Shown piece after piece: positions 1 to 6,814 of a stretch of DNA of 9,579 nucleotides. The translations under genes and the position numbers were made by a program. The notes below the pieces were generated by a model that saw nothing but the letters and a program-made list of their open reading frames with translations, did not search any database and was not told the origin of the DNA. Source of the DNA: Lightella neohaematopini (GTDB lineage Bacteria > Pseudomonadota > Gammaproteobacteria > Enterobacterales > Enterobacteriaceae); assembly GCA_025728385.1 (NCBI GenBank), contig JAOBJV010000012.1:1-9579 (forward strand), given 5' to 3'. The stretch's first letter is position 1. Each line of letters begins with the position of its first letter.

Positions 1-1061
1 TTAATTATTATTGTTATCATGTTAGTACACTAAATATATATGTATTATGTATTATTTTATTAATTACATTTAGTGTTACTGTACTTATTGGATATTTAAT
101 TTTTCCTATTTTAGTTAACTTAAAATGTAAACAAATAGGAAGATATTATTATCCTAAATCTCATAAAAAAAAAGATAATACTCCAACCATGGGTGGTATT
201 GTTATAAATACAACAATTATATTATCCATATTTTTGTGGATAGATTATAATAATGTATTTATACAATACATAATATTTTTACTTGTTGGTTACAGTATTA
301 TAGGATTTATAGATGATTATTATAAAATTCGTTATAATGATACACGAGGATTAAGTGCTATAAAAAAATATTTGTGGCAATCGATAATATCAATAACAGT
401 TATTATTTGTATTTTAATTAATAATATTATAAGTTATAAATTATTAATTATTATTCCTTTTATTGGATATATTAAAATTTGTTCTTGGTTAATATTTGTA
501 ATATTATCTTATTTAATAATAGTTGGAACAAGCAATGCTGTTAATCTTACTGATGGATTAGATGGATTAGCAATCGTACCAATAATATTTACTAGTACTG
601 GATTATTAATTTTATCATTTATTACTAGTAATATAAAATTAAGTAAATATTTTAATGTTAGTTACATTAATTTATCTAGTGAGTTAGTAGTATTATGCAT
701 AATAATAATTGGAACTAGTTTAGGATTTTTATGGTTTAATTGTTATCCTGCAAAATTATTTATGGGTGATGTTGGATCTTTACCACTAGGTGGTATTATA
801 GGATTAATATCTATATTAATACATCAAGAAAGTTTATTATTAATTATGGGTGGATTTTTTTTTGTAGAAACTATATCAGTTATAATACAAGTTATCTTTT
901 TTAAGATAATTGGAAAAAGAATTTTTCTTATGGCACCAATTCATCATCATTTTGAATTAAGAGGTTATAAAGAACAATTAATTGTAGTACGTGTATGGAT
1001 AATTTGTTTTATACTATTAATACTATCTTTAATGCAATTAAAATACTATAATAATGATTAA
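1..1061 (+). CDS. mraY: Phospho-N-acetylmuramoyl-pentapeptide-transferase MraY, 5' end cut off by window
   Basis: MraY is an integral inner-membrane enzyme that transfers phospho-MurNAc-pentapeptide from UDP to undecaprenyl phosphate, giving lipid I. The reading frame is open from base 3, the first whole codon, with no start. The ATG at 189 is an internal Met inside the conserved TPTMGG motif, not the start. Alignment from memory with the 360-residue E. coli protein suggests only about 10 N-terminal residues lie outside the window. Visible signatures are the GFIDDY aspartate pair (codons near 306-323), NLTDGLDGLA (near 540-575), FMGDVGS (near 762-780) and MAPIHHHFE (near 930-957). These cover the catalytic aspartates and the His cluster. 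Several hydrophobic segments fit the ten-helix fold. A nine-A run (165-173) encodes Lys-Lys-Lys in frame. The gene overlaps murD by 8 bp, so the two are probably co-transcribed. Identification is very secure; only the start is unseen. Confidence 0.96.
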   Translation, partial: NYYCYHVSTLNIYVLCIILLITFSVTVLIGYLIFPILVNLKCKQIGRYYYPKSHKKKDNTPTMGGIVINTTIILSIFLWIDYNNVFIQYIIFLLVGYSIIGFIDDYYKIRYNDTRGLSAIKKYLWQSIISITVIICILINNIISYKLLIIIPFIGYIKICSWLIFVILSYLIIVGTSNAVNLTDGLDGLAIVPIIFTSTGLLILSFITSNIKLSKYFNVSYINLSSELVVLCIIIIGTSLGFLWFNCYPAKLFMGDVGSLPLGGIIGLISILIHQESLLLIMGGFFFVETISVIIQVIFFKIIGKRIFLMAPIHHHFELRGYKEQLIVVRVWIICFILLILSLMQLKYYNND

Positions 1062-2355
1062 TTATAAAAATAAGAATATAGTTATTATTGGTTTAGGTAT
1101 TACCGGAATATCATGTATTAAATTTTTTCTTAAAAAGGGAATTATTCCAAAAGTTATTGACACACGCAAATATTTATATAAATCAATACCTAGTTATATT
1201 CCATGTCATTTAGGATCAATAAATGAATTATGGTTATTTTCTGCTGAACTAATTGTTATTAGTCCTGGATTAAAACTAAAATATTCATTATTACTAAAAT
1301 TAATTAGTTTGAATATCAAAATAGTTAGTGATATTGAATTATTTATTCACGAAGTTAATAAACCAATAATAGCTATTACTGGTTCTAATGGAAAAAGTAC
1401 AGTGACTACTTTAGTAGGTAAAATTATACAAGCTAATGGATTGTTAGTTGGTATTGGTGGTAATATTGGTATACCAGTATTATCACTACTTGACAAGTAC
1501 TATCATATATACGTAATAGAATTATCTAGTTTTCAACTAGAATTTACTTATAGCTTAAGTGCAATTATTGCTGTTATCACTAATATTAGTGAAGATCATA
1601 TGGATCGTTATCCTTTAAAATTAATTGAATATAGTTCAATTAAATATAAAATATATCACAATGCTAAATATTGCATCATTAATAATAGGTATCATAATGA
1701 ATTATTAAAATATAATAGTAATTATCATATAACATTTGGTAGATTAGGAGATTATAAAATAGATTTGTATAATAATACTAATTGGATAATAGCAAATAAT
1801 AATTTAGTATTATCATGTGATAAATTAAAAGTTAAAGGAATGCATAATTACTATAATATTCTAATTGCATTAGCTATAGCAGATATTTTACATATTTCTC
1901 GTAACATTAGTATTAATATATTATGTTCTTTTAGTGGATTAGAACATAGATTTCAAATAATTCATGAACGTAATAATGTTACATGGATTAATGATTCAAA
2001 ATCTACTAATGTTGGTAGTACAAAAGCTGCTTTAAAAAGTATTATTATTAAGAATAAATTACACTTAATTCTTGGAGGAGATAGTAAATCAGCTAATTTT
2101 TCTTCATTATTACCATGGTTAAATCATAGTAATATATTAGTCTATTGTTTTGGTAAAGATAAATATAAAATAGCATCATTATGTAACACAGTAGTATTAG
2201 CTAATACACTAAATCAATTAATGCATATTATTATTTCTAATGTTAAGAAATATGATATAGTATTATTATCTCCAGCATGTGCTAGTACAGATCAATTTAA
2301 ATCATTTGTAGAAAGAGGAGTATTATTTACTAATTTAGCAAAAGCTTTATATTAA
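1054..2355 (+). CDS. murD: UDP-N-acetylmuramoylalanine--D-glutamate ligase MurD
   Basis: MurD is the cytoplasmic ATP-dependent ligase that adds D-glutamate to UDP-MurNAc-L-Ala. The 433 residues are close to the 438 of E. coli. The N-terminal Rossmann-like domain is followed by the ATP-binding loop GSNGKSTVTTL (110-120), then ELSSFQLE (156-163), EDHMDRY (180-186) with the metal-binding His, a Lys at 197 in the position of the carbamylated lysine, NDSKSTNVGSTKAAL (313-327), and the C-terminal LLSPACASTDQFKSFVERG (404-422). All expected ligase motifs are intact. The start ATG at 1054 lies inside the last codons of mraY, an 8-bp overlap that favours translational coupling. There is no Shine-Dalgarno motif upstream. 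The next gene in the usual cluster, ftsW, is absent. Confidence 0.97.
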   Translation: MINYKNKNIVIIGLGITGISCIKFFLKKGIIPKVIDTRKYLYKSIPSYIPCHLGSINELWLFSAELIVISPGLKLKYSLLLKLISLNIKIVSDIELFIHEVNKPIIAITGSNGKSTVTTLVGKIIQANGLLVGIGGNIGIPVLSLLDKYYHIYVIELSSFQLEFTYSLSAIIAVITNISEDHMDRYPLKLIEYSSIKYKIYHNAKYCIINNRYHNELLKYNSNYHITFGRLGDYKIDLYNNTNWIIANNNLVLSCDKLKVKGMHNYYNILIALAIADILHISRNISINILCSFSGLEHRFQIIHERNNVTWINDSKSTNVGSTKAALKSIIIKNKLHLILGGDSKSANFSSLLPWLNHSNILVYCFGKDKYKIASLCNTVVLANTLNQLMHIIISNVKKYDIVLLSPACASTDQFKSFVERGVLFTNLAKALY

Positions 2356-2494
2356 AATTTTATTTTAAAAAATTTATAAATACTGATTAAATTTATTGTA
2401 TTAATATTCACTAAAAGTTTAGTTATTTTATTACTAAAATTAATAAATAATCTACTATTAATAATAGTAAAATATATAAATAATAATTTATATT
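2356..2494 (+). other. murD-murG spacer at the site of the missing ftsW
   Basis: In the usual gammaproteobacterial dcw order, ftsW (lipid II flippase or septal polymerase, about 1.2 kb) lies between murD and murG. Only 139 bp of almost pure A+T sequence remain here, with no open frame resembling FtsW. Two small inverted repeats are visible: 2410-2423 (6-bp arms, 2-nt centre) and 2453-2469 (8-bp arms, 1-nt centre). No convincing -35/-10 pair was found. This is best read as a deletion scar. Confidence 0.6.
2453..2469. repeat. Short perfect inverted repeat upstream of murG
   Basis: TACTATTA and TAATAGTA flank one central A, giving a perfect 8-bp inverted repeat 25 bp before the murG start. In DNA this A+T-rich such repeats occur by chance, so a role as operator or RNA hairpin is only a possibility. 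Confidence 0.35.
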
Positions 2495-3565
2495 ATGCTT
2501 AATACAAATAAACATTTAGTTATAGCAACTGGTGGTACTGGTGGTCATATTTTTCCTGGTATAGTAATTTCACAATATTTTAAATCAATTGGTTGGCAGG
2601 TAAGCTGGATTGGTTGTTCAAATAGAATGGAAAAAATTATTGTTCCAAAGTTTGGTATTAATATTAAATTTATAGAAATAAATAATTTTTATCTCAAAAA
2701 TTTATATATAAAAAAAATATTATTTGTTTTAGATATATTTAAAGCAATAAAAAAAACAAGAAATATTTTGTATTATTGGAAACCAAATATTGTATTATGT
2801 ATGGGTAATTATATTTCTGTTCCTACAGCAATTGCTGCAAAAACAATGAATATTCCTATTATTATACACGAACAAAATGCTATAGTTGGAAAAGCCAATA
2901 AATTAATTAGTGTCTTTGCAAAAAGATGCACTCAAGCATTCCCAAATACTATTAAAAATGCCACTGTAGTTGGTAATCCAATAAGATCAGAAATATTAAA
3001 TATTCCCAAACCGATAATTAGATTAAAAAATAGAACTGGTATAATAAGAGTTTTGGTACTTGGTGGTAGTCAAGGAGCTAATATTCTTAATAAAGTTATG
3101 CCTATAGTAACAAAAGTATTAAAAGAAAAAATTATTGTATGGCATCAAGTAGGTTATGGATATTACAATTTAGTAAAGCATACTTATAATGTATTAAATA
3201 TAAATAATATAAAAGTAACTGAATTTATAACTAATATGGCTTTAGCATATTCATGGGCTGATATTGTTATATGTAGATCTGGTGCATTAACCGTTAGTGA
3301 ATTAGCAGTAGTTGGATTACCATCTATATTAGTACCGTATATACATAAAGATCAACAACAGTATTTTAATGCAACCTTGTTAGTTAAAGTTAGTGCTGCA
3401 ATTATTGTTAAACAAACAGATTTTACTCCAGATAAAATAATTAATATTTTACTAAGTATTAATAGACAAAAATTATTTACTATGGCTTGTTGTGCACAAA
3501 CTATAGCAACATATAATTCCCCACAATATATAGCAAAAGAAGTAAATAATGTAATTAAATATTAA
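2495..3565 (+). CDS. murG: Undecaprenyldiphospho-muramoylpentapeptide beta-N-acetylglucosaminyltransferase MurG
   Basis: MurG is the peripheral inner-membrane GT-B glycosyltransferase that adds GlcNAc from UDP-GlcNAc to lipid I, giving lipid II. The 356 residues match the 355 of E. coli. The N-terminal glycine loop GGTGGHIFPG is at 13-22, HEQN at 125-128, GNPIR at 160-164, the second-domain loop GGSQGAN at 190-196, CRSGALTVSE (260-269) with the UDP-binding Glu, and HKDQQQYFNA at 284-293. One departure is MGNYIS at 103-108, where E. coli has MGGYVS: the second glycine of the loop is Asn. The ATG at 2495 gives the expected N-terminus and has no Shine-Dalgarno motif. murC follows after 6 bp, so the two are almost certainly co-transcribed. 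Confidence 0.97.
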   Translation: MLNTNKHLVIATGGTGGHIFPGIVISQYFKSIGWQVSWIGCSNRMEKIIVPKFGINIKFIEINNFYLKNLYIKKILFVLDIFKAIKKTRNILYYWKPNIVLCMGNYISVPTAIAAKTMNIPIIIHEQNAIVGKANKLISVFAKRCTQAFPNTIKNATVVGNPIRSEILNIPKPIIRLKNRTGIIRVLVLGGSQGANILNKVMPIVTKVLKEKIIVWHQVGYGYYNLVKHTYNVLNINNIKVTEFITNMALAYSWADIVICRSGALTVSELAVVGLPSILVPYIHKDQQQYFNATLLVKVSAAIIVKQTDFTPDKIINILLSINRQKLFTMACCAQTIATYNSPQYIAKEVNNVIKY

Positions 3566-3571
3566 TTTATA

Positions 3572-4990
3572 ATGATAAATTTATCTTATATTAAAAATAT
3601 CCACTTGATAGGAATTGGTGGTATTGGAATGAGTGGTATAGCAAAAATTTTAATCCTGAAAGGTTATAAAGTTAGTGGTTCAGATATATCTTCTACTATT
3701 ATTACTAAACAACTAATAACATTAGGAATAAATATAAATTTCTATCATCATAGAAATAATATTAATAATGCTAATTTAGTAGTATTTTCTAATGCTATTA
3801 ATAATAATAATCCAGAAATACTAGCTGCTAAAAAATTAAATATTCCTACTATTAGTAGAGTTAAAATATTATCATTATTAATGGAAAATCATTATAATAT
3901 TATTATTTCTGGGACTCACGGTAAAACTACTACTACTGCTCTAATATATAATATACTTAAAGATAATAATTTACAACCTACTGTAATAAATGGTGGATTA
4001 ACCCAATCATCAAAAATATATTCATATTTAGGTAATAGTAAGTACTTTATTGCTGAGTCTGACGAGAGCAGTAAATCATTTATTAATTTAAATCCTACAG
4101 TTAGTGTAATTACTAATATTGACAATGATCATTTACGTATTTATGGTAATTTAGATTGTTTAATACAAACATTTATTAATTATTTAAATAAAGTTCCAAT
4201 AAGCAGTTATATAGTATTATGTATAGATAGTTCACCAACAAGGAAAATATATTTTAGTATTAGAAAAAATATTATTACTTATGGTTTTAGTAAGCAAGCA
4301 GATTTTTGTATTACAAATTATCGTCAATATAAAATATATACATCTTTTATTATCAAGCAAAAAAATGGTATTGACATAAAAATATCAACAATAATTCCCG
4401 GTTATCATAATGCACTAAATATAACAGCAGCAATTATAGTCGCTCTAAAAGAAAAAATTAAGATATCTAAAATAATTAGAACTATTTCAGAATTTTGTGG
4501 AGTAAGAAGACGTTTTTCTGTTCTAGGGGAATATAATATTAATTATATGAATAAACAAATAAAAAAAATCATACTAATAGATGATTATGGTCATCATCCT
4601 ACTGAACTAAAAACAACTATAAATACTATTCGTATTGGTTGGCCAAATAGAAGAATTATTATGATATTTCAACCTCATAGATTTACAAGAACATATGATT
4701 TATATAATAGTTTTATTCGTGTACTGTCTAGTATCGATATAACATTAATATTAACAATATATTCAGCTGGAGAAAAACCAATTAAAAATTTTAATAGTAA
4801 ATTATTATGTTCATCTTTAAATCAATATAATAAAACTCGTTCTATATTAGTATTAAATATTAATAAATTAATTTCTATACTAATGTCAATTATTGAAAAT
4901 AATGATATTATTATAACTCAAGGAGCTGGTACAATTAGTAATATTGCTACTTATATAAATAAGTACATGATAGTTAATCAAATTAATTGA
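3572..4990 (+). CDS. murC: UDP-N-acetylmuramate--L-alanine ligase MurC
   Basis: MurC is the cytoplasmic ATP-dependent ligase that adds L-alanine to UDP-MurNAc, the first peptide step of the precursor. It has 472 residues against about 491 in E. coli, with a shorter N-terminus and short losses at the end. Motifs in order are the nucleotide-binding HLIGIGGIGMSG (11-22), ATP loop GTHGKTTTTA (114-123), ESDESS (162-167), DHLR (186-189), HNALN (279-283), RRRF (312-315), DDYGHHPTE (337-345), FQPHRFTR (366-373) and GAGTIS (451-456). The invariant Lys, Glu, His, both Asn, Arg and Asp of the Mur ligase family appear present. In two places it departs from the usual text: DHMD has become DHLR, and GAGNIG has become GAGTIS. 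It ends with TGA. It starts 6 bp after murG, and no murB or ddlB follows. Confidence 0.97.
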   Translation: MINLSYIKNIHLIGIGGIGMSGIAKILILKGYKVSGSDISSTIITKQLITLGININFYHHRNNINNANLVVFSNAINNNNPEILAAKKLNIPTISRVKILSLLMENHYNIIISGTHGKTTTTALIYNILKDNNLQPTVINGGLTQSSKIYSYLGNSKYFIAESDESSKSFINLNPTVSVITNIDNDHLRIYGNLDCLIQTFINYLNKVPISSYIVLCIDSSPTRKIYFSIRKNIITYGFSKQADFCITNYRQYKIYTSFIIKQKNGIDIKISTIIPGYHNALNITAAIIVALKEKIKISKIIRTISEFCGVRRRFSVLGEYNINYMNKQIKKIILIDDYGHHPTELKTTINTIRIGWPNRRIIMIFQPHRFTRTYDLYNSFIRVLSSIDITLILTIYSAGEKPIKNFNSKLLCSSLNQYNKTRSILVLNINKLISILMSIIENNDIIITQGAGTISNIATYINKYMIVNQIN

Positions 4991-5108
4991 TTATAATAAG
5001 TTATAAAATTAACTAAAATTCATCTGATATAATTTATAAATTAAGTGTTATAGTATATAAATAAAGTATAAAATAAATTTTAATAGTATAATTTGAATTT
5101 AAATGAAC

Positions 5109-5136
5109 TTGAAATAAAATTATACTAACTAATAAT
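5109..5136 (+). promoter_or_regulatory. Candidate sigma-70 promoter for lpxC
   Basis: TTGAAA (5109-5114) and AATAAT (5131-5136) each match the consensus at five of six bases and are separated by 16 bp. Transcription would start around 5143, inside the palindrome at 5138-5161 and about 80 bp before the lpxC ATG. Chance matches to -10 boxes are very common in DNA of this composition, so this is tentative. Confidence 0.3.
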
Positions 5137-5137
5137 G

Positions 5138-5161
5138 AACTAAATATTTAAATATTTAGTT
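5138..5161. repeat. Perfect 24-bp palindrome upstream of lpxC
   Basis: The arm AACTAAATATTT is followed directly by its exact reverse complement. As RNA it could form a hairpin of about 10 bp with a 4-nt loop, followed by a short U run (5160-5163). It could be a weak A+T-only terminator for the mur genes, or an operator overlapping the candidate lpxC start site. It is the longest perfect palindrome I noticed in the window. Confidence 0.5.
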
Positions 5162-5171
5162 TTGTATTTAT

Positions 5172-5200
5172 TACTTATAAAATAAGTATATTTGTACTTA
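5172..5200 (+). repeat. Two mutually exclusive hairpins before lpxC
   Basis: TACTTAT (5172-5178) pairs with ATAAGTA (5182-5188) across a 3-nt loop. The same middle segment (5183-5188) can instead pair with TACTTA (5195-5200) across a 6-nt loop. The arrangement resembles a small switchable leader 22 bp before the lpxC ATG. With stems made almost only of A-U pairs, stability is doubtful and function is a guess. Confidence 0.3.
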
Positions 5201-5221
5201 ATATAACAAATATATTTTTGT

Positions 5222-6158
5222 ATGGTTAAACAACGTACTATAAAAGATATTATAAAAATTACTGGTATTGGTTTACATACTGGGAAAAAAGTTAATATGG
5301 TACTAAAACCATTATCAGAAAATTCTGGTATTGTCTATCGTAGAATTGATTTAATCCCCCCCAGTAGATTTTATTATTAATATTAATACCATATGTGATA
5401 ATAAATTATGTACTTGTTTAGTTGATCATAATAATATTCGTATTTTTACTATAGAACATTTGCATGCAGCGTTATCTGGTTTAGGTATTGATAACATACT
5501 GATAGAAGTTGATGCACCAGAAATCCCTATTATGGATGGTAGTGCTTATTGTTTTATTTATCTAATACTTAAAGTTGGTATTTGTGAGTTAAATGCATAT
5601 AAAAAATTTTTTCGTATAAAAAAATCTGTACGCGTCCAAGAATATGATAAATGGGTTGAATTATTACCATTTAATGGATTTAAGTTAAGTTTTTTTATTG
5701 ATTTCGATCACCCAATTACTAATTTTAATAAACAATATTATAATTTAAATTTTTCTACTACTTCATTTATTAAAAATATTAGTCCAGCTAGAACTTTTGG
5801 TTTTATAAAAGATATTAAATATTTACATAAACATGGTTTAGCTTTAGGAGGTAGCATTGATTGTGTAATTGTAATTGATAATAACAAAATCTTAAATAAA
5901 GATGGATTAAGATTTAGTAATGAGTTTGTACGTCATAAATTACTAGATGCAATAGGTGATTTATTTTTATATGGTTATAATATTATTGGTGAATTTAATG
6001 CTTTTAAAGCTGGACATGCTATAAATAATAAATTATTAAGAACAATAACATCTAATCCAGATAGTTGGGAGTTAGTAACTTTTAACAGTGATAAAGAATC
6101 ACCAATAAAATTTAATATACCAAATAGTATTATTAATAATAGATATTATTTTAGATAA
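5222..6158 (+). CDS. lpxC: UDP-3-O-acyl-N-acetylglucosamine deacetylase LpxC, broken by a one-base frameshift
   Basis: LpxC is the cytoplasmic zinc deacetylase of the committed step of lipid A synthesis. The frame from the ATG at 5222 encodes a clear LpxC N-terminus (MVKQRTIKDI, then TGIGLHTGKK and YRRIDL). After a run of seven C (5356-5362) it reads into TAA at 5378-5380. The +1 frame resumes with VDF and continues as normal LpxC to 6158. Removing one C gives 311 residues (305 in E. coli), and zinc-site and catalytic residues then fall at exact E. coli numbers: Glu78, His79, His238, Asp242 and His265. The downstream frame alone has only a TTG (5460) as a possible start, and that codon is the Leu of the EHLHAAL motif, so it is not a true start. 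The gene may be functional through slippage or an assembly error, or a very young pseudogene. Identification is certain; functional status is open. Confidence 0.93.
5355..5380 (+). other. Frameshift site in lpxC (C7 run)
   Basis: The zero frame reads TTA ATC CCC CCC AGT and meets TAA at 5378-5380. The continuing frame is closed upstream by TAA at 5352-5354, so the switch must occur between about 5355 and 5377. The family text (DLNPPVDF in E. coli) places it exactly at the C run: one C fewer, or a +1 slip from CCC to CCA, gives DLIPPVDF. The next longest G or C runs I see in the window are four bases. Confidence 0.9.
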
Positions 6159-6166
6159 TATTCTAC

Positions 6167-6652
6167 TTATAATTTGTAATACATTAGATTTAGTAACATA
6201 ATATTAGCTAATTTCTTTAAAGAGTTTTTACATGCTCCATGACTAATATTTACTAATGTATTAATTGTATTAATACTTTTATTAGTAAAAGTAACTTTTG
6301 TTATTTTATTATAGGACATATTAATATTATTTAGTAATAAATTAGGGATAATTTTAATTATTATGTTAGATAAACTAGGTAAAGTATTTGAACGTAATTC
6401 TGTAATTAACTTAGTATGTAAACTATCTAAATAAAATTTCCAACTTACGTCACTAACACCTATTATTAGTAAATTATTACGAAAATTTATTACCTGACAA
6501 TATGGATGTGATTTTTTGGGTATTAGTTTATATAGTAAATTATTAATTTTAATTAAAAATATAATTTTTTCTTTAAAAGAAAGTGATGCACTATTATATT
6601 TTAGTGATGTATTATAACTTAAAAAATTAACAATATAAGGATTTTTTAACAT
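6167..6652 (-). CDS. dciA: DciA-like (DUF721) replicative helicase loader protein
   Basis: This 161-residue protein resembles the DUF721/DciA family. DciA is the ancestral bacterial partner that helps load the replicative helicase DnaB, and was replaced by DnaC in enterobacteria. The recognisable core runs from about residue 28 to 105: a helical start (INNLLYKLIPKK, 37-48), the strand pattern of CQVINFRNNLLIIGVSD, then SWKFYLDSLHTKLITELRS and a further strand near NIIIKIIP. The C-terminal 50 residues are Asn-rich and not recognisable. Position supports the call: in Pseudomonas, Vibrio and related gammaproteobacteria this gene lies between lpxC and secA. It converges on lpxC with 8 bp between stop codons and diverges from secA. 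It could be a neutral DUF721 remnant, but the frame is intact. Confidence 0.72.
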   Translation of the reverse strand: MLKNPYIVNFLSYNTSLKYNSASLSFKEKIIFLIKINNLLYKLIPKKSHPYCQVINFRNNLLIIGVSDVSWKFYLDSLHTKLITELRSNTLPSLSNIIIKIIPNLLLNNINMSYNKITKVTFTNKSINTINTLVNISHGACKNSLKKLANIMLLNLMYYKL

Positions 6653-6682
6653 ACTAGTTACTTTATCTATTAAATATTAATT

Positions 6683-6711
6683 ATTATAATATATAATTAG
6701 ATTAATGTTAC
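6683..6711 (-). promoter_or_regulatory. Candidate promoter for the dciA-like gene
   Basis: On the minus strand, GTAACA (6711-6706, four of six matches to the -35 consensus) and a perfect TATAAT (6688-6683) are separated by 17 bp. The predicted start is near 6676, giving a leader of about 24 nt before the ATG at 6652. The spacing is good but the composition makes chance matches likely. Confidence 0.3.
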
Positions 6712-6744
6712 TTAATTTCATAAGTATTTATTTCTTTTAATAAA

Positions 6745-6761
6745 ATTATTGTTACAATAAT
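6745..6761. repeat. Inverted repeat in the dciA-secA divergent spacer
   Basis: ATTATTGT and ACAATAAT flank one central T, an 8-bp perfect inverted repeat. It lies 53 bp before the secA ATG in the 162-bp spacer between the two divergent genes. A second A+T-only palindrome overlaps it at 6757-6770. It could be a regulator site or simply a product of base composition. Confidence 0.3.
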
Positions 6762-6814
6762 AATTATTATGACTACCTTAATATAACTTAGTTTATTATA
6801 TAATGTATAATTAA

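Larger units (their letters stand above)
4991..5221 (+). other. murC-lpxC spacer at the site of the missing ddlB-ftsQ-ftsA-ftsZ block
   Basis: This 231-bp A+T-rich stretch replaces several kilobases of division genes that normally lie between murC and lpxC. I see no reading frame resembling Ddl, FtsQ, FtsA or FtsZ, and no RNA gene. It is not featureless: it holds a candidate promoter (5109-5136), a perfect 24-bp palindrome (5138-5161) and two competing hairpins (5172-5200) just before the lpxC start. Isolated TATAAT boxes also occur at 5028-5033 (with an upstream TGA, extended -10 style) and at 5087-5092, but without good -35 partners. Confidence 0.6.

Noticed and set aside
189..1061. mraY starting at the ATG at 189
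   Set aside because: The open frame extends upstream to the window edge, and its translation matches the N-terminal MraY region, including the TPTMGG motif that contains this Met.
3916..4125. 69-codon open frame on the minus strand within murC
   Set aside because: It lies wholly inside a well-conserved murC region, resembles no known protein, and is best explained as a shadow frame.
4988..4990. TGA read as Trp at the end of murC (code 4)
   Set aside because: TGG is used for Trp throughout. Reading through would add only two residues before TAA, and no gene here needs an internal TGA, so the standard code is simpler.
5460..6158. A separate shorter gene starting at 5460
   Set aside because: The first codon is TTG and corresponds to the Leu of the conserved EHL motif. 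Homology continues upstream in the same frame to 5364, so this is the downstream part of the frameshifted lpxC.
6769..6786. Five-codon frame before secA as a secM-like leader
   Set aside because: It encodes only MTTLI, has no arrest motif, and such tiny frames are frequent by chance.
6799..6804. TATAAT immediately before secA as its promoter
   Set aside because: It is only 10 bp from the ATG, and no acceptable -35 lies 16-18 bp upstream. Such boxes are common in this composition.
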